Source: an uncultured Pelagibacteraceae bacterium
GTDB taxonomy: Bacteria > Pseudomonadota > Alphaproteobacteria > Pelagibacterales > Pelagibacteraceae
Direction of reading: 5' to 3'
Assembly (NCBI GenBank): GCA_902599955.1
Contig: CACKHK010000001.1
Location: 1-64,000, forward strand
Length of the DNA stretch: 64,000 nt
Below the pieces are notes generated by a model. It did no database searches. It was not told the DNA's origin and saw nothing but the letters and a program-made list of their open reading frames with translations. A program made the position numbers and the translations under genes. Positions 18,251 to 27,528 of this stretch are shown here, piece by piece (the first letter of the stretch is position 1; each line of letters opens with the position of its first letter).

Positions 18251-19247
18251 AAATTCTTTTTCCTTCTTGATCAAATTTTAAAACTTTTTCATTGTTGATG
18301 TCAAAATTAATTGTCTCATTTATTGATGATTTATAATTACCTTGAATTGATACAAGTATTTCTTGGTCTTTAAAATTTAAAGCAACTACTGTTTCAGAGC
18401 CTAGATTTTCAATTGAGATAATTTTGGCTGAATGGTTACCATTTCCTATTGTAATATTCTCAGGTCTTATACCAAAAGTAGGTACATCATCCATTCCAAG
18501 TAAGGTTCCAGGGAGAATATTGATTTTTGGCGAACCCAATCTTTGCGAAACATATATAGAATTTGGATTTTCATATATCTCTTCAGGAGTACCTATTTGC
18601 ACTAAATGGCCTTCTTTTAAAACTCCAATTTTATCTGCTAAAGTAGTGGCTTCTGCTTGATCATGTGTAACATAAAGTATTGTTGCATTTAGATTAGTTT
18701 GAATGTTTTTTAATTCAACCCTTAAACTCTCTCTTAATTTAGCATCTAGAGAGGATAACGGTTCATCCATCAAGTATAAATTTGGCTCACGAACTAGCGC
18801 ACGTCCAATTGCAACTCTTTGCATCTCACCGCCGGATAATTGTGTAGCTTTATTATTTAGCTTATTTGAAATCTTTAACATACTTGCAATATTCTCAACC
18901 TTAGTTTTAATTTCACCCTCAGGTAATTTTCTCATTGGAGATCTTAAAGGGAATGCTAAATTTTCATAAACACTATAGTGAGGATATAAAGAGTATTGTT
19001 GAAACACAAAACAAACATCCCTTGATGCTGGTTGATCTTCGGTAACGGCTTCATCGTTAAATAGAATGCTTCCATTATCTATTTTCTCTAATCCAGCAAT
19101 ACATCTTAATGTAGTAGTTTTTCCAGCACCAGATGGACCTAATAAAACAAAAAACTGTCCATCCTCAATGGTAAAATTTATATCATGCAAAGCCTCAATT
19201 TTTTTATTATAGGTTTTAGATAAATTTTTTAATTCTATTTTTGCCAT
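18240..19247 (-). CDS. Sugar/polyol-type ABC transporter ATP-binding protein (UgpC/MalK-like)
   Basis: Walker A GPSGAGKTT, signature LSGGEMQRVAIGRA, Walker B NLYLMDEPLSSLD, C-terminal TOBE-like region. Confidence 0.93.
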   Translation of the reverse strand: MAKIELKNLSKTYNKKIEALHDINFTIEDGQFFVLLGPSGAGKTTTLRCIAGLEKIDNGSILFNDEAVTEDQPASRDVCFVFQQYSLYPHYSVYENLAFPLRSPMRKLPEGEIKTKVENIASMLKISNKLNNKATQLSGGEMQRVAIGRALVREPNLYLMDEPLSSLDAKLRESLRVELKNIQTNLNATILYVTHDQAEATTLADKIGVLKEGHLVQIGTPEEIYENPNSIYVSQRLGSPKINILPGTLLGMDDVPTFGIRPENITIGNGNHSAKIISIENLGSETVVALNFKDQEILVSIQGNYKSSINETINFDINNEKVLKFDQEGKRIYER

Positions 19248-20329
19248 TTATTCATAAACTCACTTTTAAGAGACTTGTCAGTCTCGCCGTCAAAAATAAT
19301 TATGTTATCATTTGAAGGTTTTACTTGAACGTTTTCATTGATTTTAACACTTGTTGAAATATCAGTTTTTACTTTTAATTCTCCAAAATTGGTCTTAATG
19401 GTAACAATTTTCCTTGAGCCTAAATATTCAACTCCAAATACCGAACCTTTAAGACCACCTTCGTTAGTAAGAGATAAATTTTCAGGACGAATACCAAATG
19501 AGTTTTTTTTGCCTTTTGATATCTCATACTGTTTAGGTATATTAAAATTTGTCCCTTCTATATTTAAAGTTGACTGTTCATTGGAAATCCCTTGATCAAT
19601 ACTTATAAAATTCATTCCAGGGGAGCCAATAAATGATGCTACAAATTTGGTTGCAGGTTTATTGTAGATTACTGAAGGTTCATCAGCTTGTAAAATTTCA
19701 CCACCATCCATTACGGCAATACGATCAGCTAAAGACATTGCCTCTAATTGATCGTGTGTTACATAAACAGTGGTAGCGCCAATATCGATGTGTAATTTTT
19801 TAAGTTCTAAACACATTAATTCTCTAAATTCTGCATCCAAAGTACCTAGAGGCTCATCCATTAAAAATGCTTTTGGTCTTCTCACTAAAGCTCTACCAAG
19901 AGCTACACGTTGTCTATCTCCACCTGATAAAGAAGAAATGTTGGAGTTTAAAATATGATCAATTCTTAAAAGTTTTGCTGCTTCTTCAACTCTAGTTTTA
20001 ATTTCACTTCTACTATAACCTTGCATTTTAAGTGGAAAAGATAGGTTATTTTTTACATTCATATGTGGATAGAGGGCAAACAATTGAAAAACGAAGGCAA
20101 TATCTCTCTCAGATGCTCTTAACATTCCAACTTCTTCTTCTCCTAAGTAAATTTCTCCTGATGTTGGTAATTCTAATCCAGCAATCATTCTAAGAGTTGT
20201 TGTTTTTCCACATCCAGATGGGCCAAGCAAAACAAAAAATTCTTTATCATTAATTGTTAAATTAGAATTTTTAACTGCAGTGAAATCTCCAAATGATTTT
20301 TGTAAATTTACTATTTTAATTTTAGACAT
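19235..20329 (-). CDS. Sugar/polyol-type ABC transporter ATP-binding protein (second ATPase)
   Basis: Walker A GPSGCGKTT, LSGGDRQRVALGRA, MDEPLGTLDAE. Confidence 0.93.
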   Translation of the reverse strand: MSKIKIVNLQKSFGDFTAVKNSNLTINDKEFFVLLGPSGCGKTTTLRMIAGLELPTSGEIYLGEEEVGMLRASERDIAFVFQLFALYPHMNVKNNLSFPLKMQGYSRSEIKTRVEEAAKLLRIDHILNSNISSLSGGDRQRVALGRALVRRPKAFLMDEPLGTLDAEFRELMCLELKKLHIDIGATTVYVTHDQLEAMSLADRIAVMDGGEILQADEPSVIYNKPATKFVASFIGSPGMNFISIDQGISNEQSTLNIEGTNFNIPKQYEISKGKKNSFGIRPENLSLTNEGGLKGSVFGVEYLGSRKIVTIKTNFGELKVKTDISTSVKINENVQVKPSNDNIIIFDGETDKSLKSEFMNKWQK

Positions 20330-20330
20330 A

Positions 20331-20522
20331 TTAATCCGGAAAGTGACTTGTGATTACGAAACCTATAGTTCCAACTAAAATTACAATAAATGAGTAAGTA
20401 TACATCCACATTGCAAATGGTTGCAATAACATGAAAACTCCTAATAAAATTAATACTGTAGATAAATTTTCCCAGTAAACTCTTCTAAATATTTTTCTCA
20501 TTAATGATTTTTCTTCTTGCAT
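20331..20522 (-). CDS. Small conserved-looking membrane protein in the ABC operon
   Basis: ATG overlaps permease stop (TAATG); MQEEKSLMRKIFRRVYWENLSTVLILLGVFMLLQPFAMWMYTYSFIVILVGTIGFVITSHFPD, two TM segments. Confidence 0.72.
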   Translation of the reverse strand: MQEEKSLMRKIFRRVYWENLSTVLILLGVFMLLQPFAMWMYTYSFIVILVGTIGFVITSHFPD

Positions 20523-21466
20523 TATTTTCTCACTGCTCCAAAAGTAATACCTCTCAAAAGGTGTTTTCTTAAAATAATTGTAAAAATCATCACTGGTAAT
20601 AAAAATAAAGTTGTACCAGCCCCAATAGCAGGCCAATCCAAACCTCCTTCTCCTATAATTGTCGGGATGAATGGTGGAGCTGTTTGTGCGTTAAATTGAG
20701 TGAGAAGAACAGCAAATGCATATTCGTTCCATGAAAAAATCATGCAAAAGATTGCTGTTGCAGCAATTCCGGTCATCGCTTGTGGAAGAACAACTTTAAA
20801 GAACGCTTGAAGTCTAGAATATCCATCAATCATAGCTGCTTCTTCGTATTCTTTAGGAATTTCATCCATAAATCCTTTTAATAGCCATACTGCTAAACTT
20901 AAATTTACGACTGTATATAATATGATCATTCCAAGGTGAGTATCCCCTAATCCTAATTTTCTATACATAATGAATATTGGAACAGCCACCGCTATTGGTG
21001 GAAACATCCTGGTAGAAAGAATAAAAAATAATAAATCATCTTTCAATGGAACTCTAAATCTCGAGAAAGCATACGCCGCTAATGCACCCAGAAATACAGA
21101 TGCGAAAGTTGACCCAAAGCCAATTATCATTGAATTTGAGTATCTACCTAAAAATTTTGATGGCCCTGTTATGACCATTTCTCTACTTCTAACTAATTCT
21201 TCATACCAAGTTTCTGGAGCAGGTAAAGAGTCAAGATATTCCTGAGATTGCCTTGATCTATTAGTAAACAAGTTAACATATCCCTCTAAAGATGGTTCGA
21301 ACAGTACTTCAGGTGGATAAGAAATTGCACTATTAACATTCTTAAAACTTGTCATTACCATCCAGGAAATAGGTATCAATGTTATTACTGTGTAAACAAT
21401 AATAATTGTTGCAGCAAGTTTCTTTGAAAACGATGAAGGTTCTAAATATGATCTGGATGTATCCAT
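20522..21466 (-). CDS. Carbohydrate-type ABC transporter permease (MalG-like)
   Basis: EAA loop 'EYEEAAMIDGYSRLQAFFKVVLPQAMTGI'. Confidence 0.92.
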   Translation of the reverse strand: MDTSRSYLEPSSFSKKLAATIIIVYTVITLIPISWMVMTSFKNVNSAISYPPEVLFEPSLEGYVNLFTNRSRQSQEYLDSLPAPETWYEELVRSREMVITGPSKFLGRYSNSMIIGFGSTFASVFLGALAAYAFSRFRVPLKDDLLFFILSTRMFPPIAVAVPIFIMYRKLGLGDTHLGMIILYTVVNLSLAVWLLKGFMDEIPKEYEEAAMIDGYSRLQAFFKVVLPQAMTGIAATAIFCMIFSWNEYAFAVLLTQFNAQTAPPFIPTIIGEGGLDWPAIGAGTTLFLLPVMIFTIILRKHLLRGITFGAVRK

Positions 21467-22365
21467 CAGCGTTCCTTTATTTTATTCATTACTTTTACAT
21501 AAACATTTCCAAAACCAAAAATAGTTACAAATAAAATGACAGCAAAAGCTGAACTGTAACCGGTTTTCCATTTTTCAAATGCTTCTCTTTTTAAATTGAT
21601 TGAGGCGAGCTCTGTAGCTGAACCAGGGCCGCCAGATGTAAGTTCAACGACCATGTCAAACATTTTGAAATTCTCAATCCCTCTAAATAACAAAGCCAAT
21701 AATAAAAATGGTAATACAGATGGTAGTGTGATGTATATAAATTGTTGCCATTTACTAGCCCTATCAACTTCAGCAGCCTCATATAAATAATTTGGAACTG
21801 ATCTTAGACCGGCTAAACAAATCAACATTGTAAAAGGTGTCCACATCCAAGTATCAACTATAACTATCGACCAAGGTGCGAGTTCACTTGAACCAATCAT
21901 ATCAAAACTTCCAAAATCGTAAAAAAAGTTTACTACATAATTAAATAAACCTACTTGAGGATTATAAAGATAAGTCCAAAAAACACCCACAACAGCAGGC
22001 GATAACATCATTGGTAATACTATTAGTGTGGTTAATAATTCATTACCTTTAAATTTCCTGTTTAATAATAAAGCCAAACCTAATCCAATTACTGCCTGAA
22101 GTAACAAAGTCCAAAACATAAAGTTTGCAGTAACCTGCATTTTTTCCCATATGGCCTCTTTATTGAGAACTTTTATATAATTTTTTAAACCGACAAACTG
22201 TGGTTCTCTCCCAATTTTATTTGCGTAAAAATTTGTAAAAGACATTCTGATTGCATAAATCAAAGGATAAATATTTATCGCCAATAAAAGAAAGACAGAT
22301 GGTCCAATGAAAAGCCATGCTACAGCCTTATCAGAAAGTCCTTTAAATTTTTTTTTAACGCTCAT
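21466..22365 (-). CDS. Carbohydrate-type ABC transporter permease (MalF-like)
   Basis: EAA loop 'YEAAEVDRASKWQQFIYITLPSVLPFL'. Confidence 0.92.
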   Translation of the reverse strand: MSVKKKFKGLSDKAVAWLFIGPSVFLLLAINIYPLIYAIRMSFTNFYANKIGREPQFVGLKNYIKVLNKEAIWEKMQVTANFMFWTLLLQAVIGLGLALLLNRKFKGNELLTTLIVLPMMLSPAVVGVFWTYLYNPQVGLFNYVVNFFYDFGSFDMIGSSELAPWSIVIVDTWMWTPFTMLICLAGLRSVPNYLYEAAEVDRASKWQQFIYITLPSVLPFLLLALLFRGIENFKMFDMVVELTSGGPGSATELASINLKREAFEKWKTGYSSAFAVILFVTIFGFGNVYVKVMNKIKER

Positions 22366-22375
22366 ATGATTTTTT

Positions 22376-22410
22376 AAAAAAAAGGGGAGATATTACCCCC
22401 CCTTTTTTTT
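22376..22410 (-). terminator. Intrinsic terminator between SBP and permease genes
   Basis: Minus-strand AAAAAAAAGGGG...CCCCTTTTTTTT hairpin, 20-55 nt past the SBP stop codon. Confidence 0.75.
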
Positions 22411-22430
22411 TATATTTTTAGATATTAATG

Positions 22431-23735
22431 TTAAAGTTTTCCGTCTGCTTCAAATACTTCAACCCACTCTTCGATAATTTTATCTAGAGCGCCTTTAGCA
22501 GTTCCTTTTCCATTAACAACGTAATCATGAATAGCTTCCTGCATAGGTAACATTAACTCAACAAATGTTGGTTCTTGCCAAAAATCTTTGACAATTCCCA
22601 TTGAGTCCAAGAAACCTTGTGCATAAACTGTAGATGTAGGGAACGATGGTGAATTTAATACATCATTATGACATGAATATCCGCCTAAATCCCACCATTT
22701 TTGCTGTACATCTGGTCTTGCAAACCATTTAATATATTCTAATGCAAGATCTTGTTTATCTGAATATTTAACAACAGATATACCTTGTCCACCTAATGTT
22801 GCAGCAGCTACGTTTTGTTTTGGATTTGCAAAGAAACCACTAACTCTTCCGTCGCTATCTTCTTTAGAAACACCTGGCCAAAAAGCATACCAGTTCATTT
22901 GGAATGCTACTTGTCCTGATTTATATGCATCTAAGTTTGCTACCATATAAGCATCAGAGTGTCCTGGAGGAGCACAGTCCTCATATAATTTTCTATAGAA
23001 TTCTACAGCTTCTACTGCTTGCGGAGAATTGAAATAACCTTCCATATCGTACGGTTTGTTTGGATTTTCATATTCCATACCCCATGCATACATAGCAGCA
23101 GTTACACCCATTGTAATACCTTCAGATCCACGCTCTGTATTTATAGCAGCACCGTATCTTTTTTGACCATCAATTTCTCTTCCTTGGAAAAAAGTACACA
23201 TGTCATATAGTTGATCCCAACTAGCAGGTACACCTAAATCATAACCATGTTTCTTTTTGAATTCAGATTTAAGCTCAGGTCTATCAAACCAGTCTTTTCT
23301 ATAAGCCCATGCTAATGCATCTCCCATAGCTGGTAGTGCATAATAGTTTTCACTTCCTTTTGGCCATGTTGAATACGCATAAACTGTTGCAGGTGAGAAA
23401 TCGTTCATTGAAATTCCTTCTTTATCAAAAAAGTCATTCAATTTTACATAGTGTCCATACACTGCACCAGCACCGATCCATTGTGAGTCACCAATTAACA
23501 AGTCAAAAGTTTTACCTTTGTTGTTAAGTTCGTTCAACATACGATCAGCAAAATTAGGCCATGGTACGAATTCGAAGTTAACATCTATTCCTGTCTCTGC
23601 TGTAAACTCTTTTGTAAGTTCTTGTAATGCATTAGCAGGGTCCCAAGCGGCCCATCCTAATGTTATTGACTTAGCATTTGAATTTGCAGAAAAAGTAAAT
23701 AGAGAAACAAACAATAAAATCATTATTTTTTTCAT
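22431..23735 (-). CDS. Extracellular solute-binding protein (family 1, sugar/polyol type)
   Basis: Signal peptide MKKIMILLFVSLFTFSANSNA; 'LAWAYRKDWFDRPE', 'FQMNWYAFWPGV'; start chosen at internal Met before signal peptide. Confidence 0.9.
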   Translation of the reverse strand: MKKIMILLFVSLFTFSANSNAKSITLGWAAWDPANALQELTKEFTAETGIDVNFEFVPWPNFADRMLNELNNKGKTFDLLIGDSQWIGAGAVYGHYVKLNDFFDKEGISMNDFSPATVYAYSTWPKGSENYYALPAMGDALAWAYRKDWFDRPELKSEFKKKHGYDLGVPASWDQLYDMCTFFQGREIDGQKRYGAAINTERGSEGITMGVTAAMYAWGMEYENPNKPYDMEGYFNSPQAVEAVEFYRKLYEDCAPPGHSDAYMVANLDAYKSGQVAFQMNWYAFWPGVSKEDSDGRVSGFFANPKQNVAAATLGGQGISVVKYSDKQDLALEYIKWFARPDVQQKWWDLGGYSCHNDVLNSPSFPTSTVYAQGFLDSMGIVKDFWQEPTFVELMLPMQEAIHDYVVNGKGTAKGALDKIIEEWVEVFEADGKL

Positions 23736-23851
23736 TTTATCTCCTATTAATTTAATTATTCTTAATAATAGTCTATCCAAGAAGACTTGTGCCTGCTAGT
23801 ATTTTTTTTGTAAAAAATAGTTGGGTAAAAAATTAAAGAGAAAGGGGAATT

Positions 23852-24907
23852 ATGAACAAAATAAAAGGTCCTGCAATTTTCCTAGCACAATTTGTAGGCG
23901 AAGATGCACCGTTTAATTCTTTAGATAATATTTGTAAATGGGCATCATCTCTTGGTTACAAAGGTATACAAATTCCAAGTTGGGACGGTAGATTAATTGA
24001 TTTAAAAAAAGCATCTGAAAGTAAAGATTATTGTGATGAGATTAAAGGAATTGCTAAATCACACAATTTAGAAATTACAGAATTATCCACTCACCTACAA
24101 GGTCAACTTGTTGCAGTACATCCTGCTTATGACACTGCCTTTGATGGTTTTGCTTCACCTGAAGTAAGAGGAAATCCCAAAGCAAGACAAGAATGGGCTG
24201 TAAATCAATTAATGATGGCTGGAAAAGCATCAAACAGTCTAGGAATAGATAAACATGTAACTTTTTCAGGAGCACTTGCTTGGCCTTATGTTTACCCTTG
24301 GCCTCAAAGACCTGAAGGGTTAATTGAAAATGCATTTGATGAACTATCAAAAAGATGGAAGCCCATTCTTGATCACTTTGATAATAATGGGGTTGATTTA
24401 TGTTATGAAATACATCCAGGTGAAGATCTTCATGATGGTGTAACTTTTGAAATGTTCTTAGAAAGAGTTGGTAATCACAAAAGATGTAATATGCTTTTTG
24501 ATCCAAGTCATTATGTTCTACAACATCTGGATTATTTAGCTCATATTGACATTTATCATGAGAAAATAAAAATGTTTCACGTTAAAGATGCTGAGTTAAA
24601 TCCATCTGGAAAACAAGGAGTGTACGGTGGATTTCAATCATGGGTAAATAGAGCTGGTAGATTTAGATCGCTTGGTGATGGACAAGTTGATTTTAAATCT
24701 ATATTTTCAAAACTAACTTCATATGATTATGATGGTTGGGCAGTTCTTGAATGGGAATGCTGCCTTAAACATCCAGAAGATGGAGCAAGAGAGGGAGCAG
24801 AATTTATTAAAAATCATATAATTAATACAACAGAAAAAGCTTTTGATGATTTTGCAGGTAGCGGAACTGACCATGAAGCAAACAAAAAAATGCTTGGCAT
24901 TAATTAA
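23852..24907 (+). CDS. Sugar phosphate isomerase/epimerase family (AP-endonuclease-2-like TIM barrel)
   Basis: 'VDLCYEIHPGEDLHDGVTFEMFLERVGNHKRCNMLFDPSHYVLQHLDY', 'IKMFHVKDAE', 'WAVLEWECC'. Confidence 0.88.
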   Translation: MNKIKGPAIFLAQFVGEDAPFNSLDNICKWASSLGYKGIQIPSWDGRLIDLKKASESKDYCDEIKGIAKSHNLEITELSTHLQGQLVAVHPAYDTAFDGFASPEVRGNPKARQEWAVNQLMMAGKASNSLGIDKHVTFSGALAWPYVYPWPQRPEGLIENAFDELSKRWKPILDHFDNNGVDLCYEIHPGEDLHDGVTFEMFLERVGNHKRCNMLFDPSHYVLQHLDYLAHIDIYHEKIKMFHVKDAELNPSGKQGVYGGFQSWVNRAGRFRSLGDGQVDFKSIFSKLTSYDYDGWAVLEWECCLKHPEDGAREGAEFIKNHIINTTEKAFDDFAGSGTDHEANKKMLGIN

Positions 24908-26061
24908 TGAATAGAAAAATACGCATCGGCATGGTTGGTGGTGGTAAAGATGCTTTTATTGGAAGTGTCCACAGAATAGCTTTAAGACTTGATGGGTATT
25001 ATGAATTAGTTGCTGGATCATTTTCATCAGACTTTGAAAATTCAAAAGAAACTGGAAAAAATCTTGGTCTAGAAAATGATAGGATCTATAAAACCTATCA
25101 AGAGATGGCTGAAAAAGAGTCAACTAGAGCAGATGGTATTGATGTAGTTTCAATAGTAACTCCAAATCATTTACATGTACCTATTGCAAAAATTTTTGCA
25201 GAAAATGGGATACATATTATTTGCGATAAGCCAATTGGTATGTCTAGTAAGGAAGCAATAGATCTTAAAAAGGTAATTGAAAGCAAAAAATTAATATTTG
25301 CTTTAACACATAATTACACTGGATATCCAATGGTTCGACATGCCAGATCTTTAGTTCAAAAGGGAGACTTGGGTTCTTTAAGAGTTATTCAAGCTGAATA
25401 TCCACAAGATTGGTTAACAACAAAAGCAGAGGATAGTGGATTAAAGCAAGCCGAATGGAGAACTGATCCCAATAGATCTGGTGCTGGTGGTTGTATAGGA
25501 GATATTGGAACTCATGCTTATAATTTGATTAGGTTTATAACTGGATTGGAGGTAGATGAAATTTCAGCTGATATTCATACATTTGTTGAAGGAAGAAAAG
25601 TAGATGATAATGCCCAAATAATGCTAAGATTTAAAGGGGGTGCAAAAGGATCAATATGGTCAAGCCAAGTAGCAGTTGGAAATGAAAATAATCTTAAAAT
25701 TAGAATATATGGAGAAAATGCTGGAATTGAGTGGAGACAAGAAGATCCAAATTACTTGAGTTATACTAAATTTGGTAGCCCTGCTCAAAACATTACAAGA
25801 GGAAGCAATATTACTAGTGATGAAGCTAAAAATGTAACAAGAATTCCCCAAGGTCATCCAGAAGGCTATTTAGAAGGTTTTGCTAATATTTATAGTGATG
25901 TTTACAAAGAGCTATCAGCTAATATTGATAGACAAGAATATGATAAGTCAAATAATTGTTATCCTACAATTGATGATGGAATTGATGGAATGAAGTTTAT
26001 AGAAAACGTTATTAAGTCAAATAAGAACAATAGTAAATGGATCCAATTTAATTCTAATTAA
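24907..26061 (+). CDS. Gfo/Idh/MocA-family oxidoreductase
   Basis: 'IGMVGGGKDAFIGSVHRIA', 'ICDKPIGMSSKEA', 'GGCIGDIGTHAYNL'. Confidence 0.92.
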   Translation: MNRKIRIGMVGGGKDAFIGSVHRIALRLDGYYELVAGSFSSDFENSKETGKNLGLENDRIYKTYQEMAEKESTRADGIDVVSIVTPNHLHVPIAKIFAENGIHIICDKPIGMSSKEAIDLKKVIESKKLIFALTHNYTGYPMVRHARSLVQKGDLGSLRVIQAEYPQDWLTTKAEDSGLKQAEWRTDPNRSGAGGCIGDIGTHAYNLIRFITGLEVDEISADIHTFVEGRKVDDNAQIMLRFKGGAKGSIWSSQVAVGNENNLKIRIYGENAGIEWRQEDPNYLSYTKFGSPAQNITRGSNITSDEAKNVTRIPQGHPEGYLEGFANIYSDVYKELSANIDRQEYDKSNNCYPTIDDGIDGMKFIENVIKSNKNNSKWIQFNSN

Positions 26062-26120
26062 ATTTTGTTGATAAATATAATTAATAAAACCCATTTTGAT
26101 CTTTTATTTTTTTTAATAAT

Positions 26121-26149
26121 TTGAAATCAATTTTCTAGAATGATAAATT
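26121..26149 (+). promoter_or_regulatory. Sigma70-like promoter candidate for the 26.2 kb small locus
   Basis: TTGAAA (26121-26126), 17-nt spacer, TAAATT (26144-26149). Confidence 0.45.
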
Positions 26150-26150
26150 A

Positions 26151-26196
26151 TTTTTACCATATCTCATGGTAAAAAAGAGACCGATATCGCATCGGT
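26151..26196 (+). other. Two tandem hairpins in the leader of the 63-aa ORF
   Basis: TTTTTACCAT-ATCTC-ATGGTAAAAA (26151-26175) and ACCGAT-ATCGC-ATCGGT (26180-26196), perfect stems with 5-nt loops. Confidence 0.6.
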
Positions 26197-26233
26197 TAAA
26201 AGCGAGTTTTGGAAAAACAAACAAGGAGAGTGT

Positions 26234-26425
26234 ATGAAAAGAATGCACAGAGTGTTAAGTTCGTTTAGCCGAGGCTCAAAGAACGCTAGGCTAAATCAAC
26301 TTATGTTTCGAAACTTGAAAACTGTAGAAACTAATGCAAATGGCACAAGTGGATACGTTATCAAATCTGGAAAAAATTCAGGAGAAACATTAGGTCACTT
26401 AAAAAAAGAGGCTAAAAAGTTTTAG
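26234..26425 (+). CDS. Small basic hypothetical protein (63 aa)
   Basis: ATG preceded by AAGGAGAG Shine-Dalgarno-like sequence; own promoter-like sequence and terminator. Confidence 0.6.
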   Translation: MKRMHRVLSSFSRGSKNARLNQLMFRNLKTVETNANGTSGYVIKSGKNSGETLGHLKKEAKKF

Positions 26426-26438
26426 CTTAAAGAATGAG

Positions 26439-26475
26439 ATATGGGGCAATCATATTTATATGCCCCATATTTTTT
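26439..26475 (+). terminator. Intrinsic terminator downstream of the 63-aa ORF
   Basis: ATATGGGGCA-N12-TGCCCCATAT followed by T tract. Confidence 0.85.
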
Positions 26476-26480
26476 CCTTC

Positions 26481-26882
26481 CTATTTTACTGGTGTCATAA
26501 TTTTTTGACCTTCAACTCCCATCGCAACAACAATCGCTTTAACAGGAATATCTCCAATATTATTTGATTCATGGACTACACCTACATCCTCTACGAATGC
26601 ATCTCCAGCTTTATAGATATAACTTTTACCGCCTTGGGTAAGTTCAATCTCTCCTTGCTGAATCATTATTAATACCGGAAAAGAGTGGGTATGAGGAACA
26701 ACTGGACCTCCAACGGGAACATTAAACTCAAAAGCAGTTATCTTTGCTTTGCCTGAAGGATATGCTATATCGTTACCCATTCCAGTTTGACTTGTAGATA
26801 TAATTCTCTTTACATGTCCATCAGCTAAAACTGAATTATTTATAACAAATATTGCGAATAGAGTGATTATTATTTTTTTCAT
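26481..26882 (-). CDS. Exported cupin-domain protein
   Basis: Signal peptide; 'GPVVPHTHSFPVLIMIQQGEIELTQGGKSYIYKAGDAFVEDVGVVHESNN' cupin motifs. Confidence 0.85.
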   Translation of the reverse strand: MKKIIITLFAIFVINNSVLADGHVKRIISTSQTGMGNDIAYPSGKAKITAFEFNVPVGGPVVPHTHSFPVLIMIQQGEIELTQGGKSYIYKAGDAFVEDVGVVHESNNIGDIPVKAIVVAMGVEGQKIMTPVK

Positions 26883-26956
26883 ATATTACCTTTCTGATTA
26901 TGAGATAATAGAACACAAATATTTTTTTATACGATATGACAAAAAGGTTTTATAAA

Positions 26957-27523
26957 TTATTTATTCCAAGAAACTTTAAACATTACTTCATTTCTTCTCA
27001 TCATAGGTAATGTAAAGGGACCATTATACGTTGCTCTTATTGCAGGTCCATTAATATTTATATTATCTTCAAGAAGCTTTTGATTAAGAATATCTCTGTG
27101 TTTTAAAAAATTATTATCAGATGCTCTACCCGAATACTGAATAACTGCAAAATGACCTTCTTTAATTGTTGAAATTTTTATATCTGGGTTATTTGGAAGA
27201 GGAGCATTATCTTTTGTAAATTTAGATGGTAAATAAAATTGCATATAATAACCGTCATCTTTTTCACCTTGAGTTACTGGAACTGTCATTTTTATTTCTT
27301 CAGATTTATTGTTTTGTCCTGAGATGTATCTAAAGAGTTTTCTAAAACTGTTATCATCATTTTTATTAACAACTTCTACAACCAACCTATCTTTATAGTG
27401 TCTTATCTCATAAGTATTAGTTGAATGAACTATATTATATGAAGCTTCTTCGTATGCCATTGATGAAGAATATTGGAAATAAAAAGATAAACAAATTAAA
27501 AAAAATATAGTTATTTTTCTCAT
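26957..27523 (-). CDS. SOUL heme-binding family protein, exported
   Basis: 'EEASYNIVHSTNTYEIRHY', 'FRKLFRYISGQN', 'KMTVPVTQ', 'MQFYLPSKF'. Confidence 0.88.
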   Translation of the reverse strand: MRKITIFFLICLSFYFQYSSSMAYEEASYNIVHSTNTYEIRHYKDRLVVEVVNKNDDNSFRKLFRYISGQNNKSEEIKMTVPVTQGEKDDGYYMQFYLPSKFTKDNAPLPNNPDIKISTIKEGHFAVIQYSGRASDNNFLKHRDILNQKLLEDNININGPAIRATYNGPFTLPMMRRNEVMFKVSWNK

Positions 27524-27528
27524 ATTAC

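Noticed and set aside
23755-23769. ATTATT-CTT-AATAAT palindrome in the SBP/isomerase divergent region
   Set aside because: Pure A/T-rich palindrome, expected by chance at this base composition; only worth revisiting with footprinting
24075-24506. 143-aa minus-strand ORF opposite the sugar isomerase/epimerase gene
   Set aside because: Fully antisense to a well-supported CDS; low-complexity His/Gln/Leu composition typical of shadow ORFs in AT-rich coding DNA
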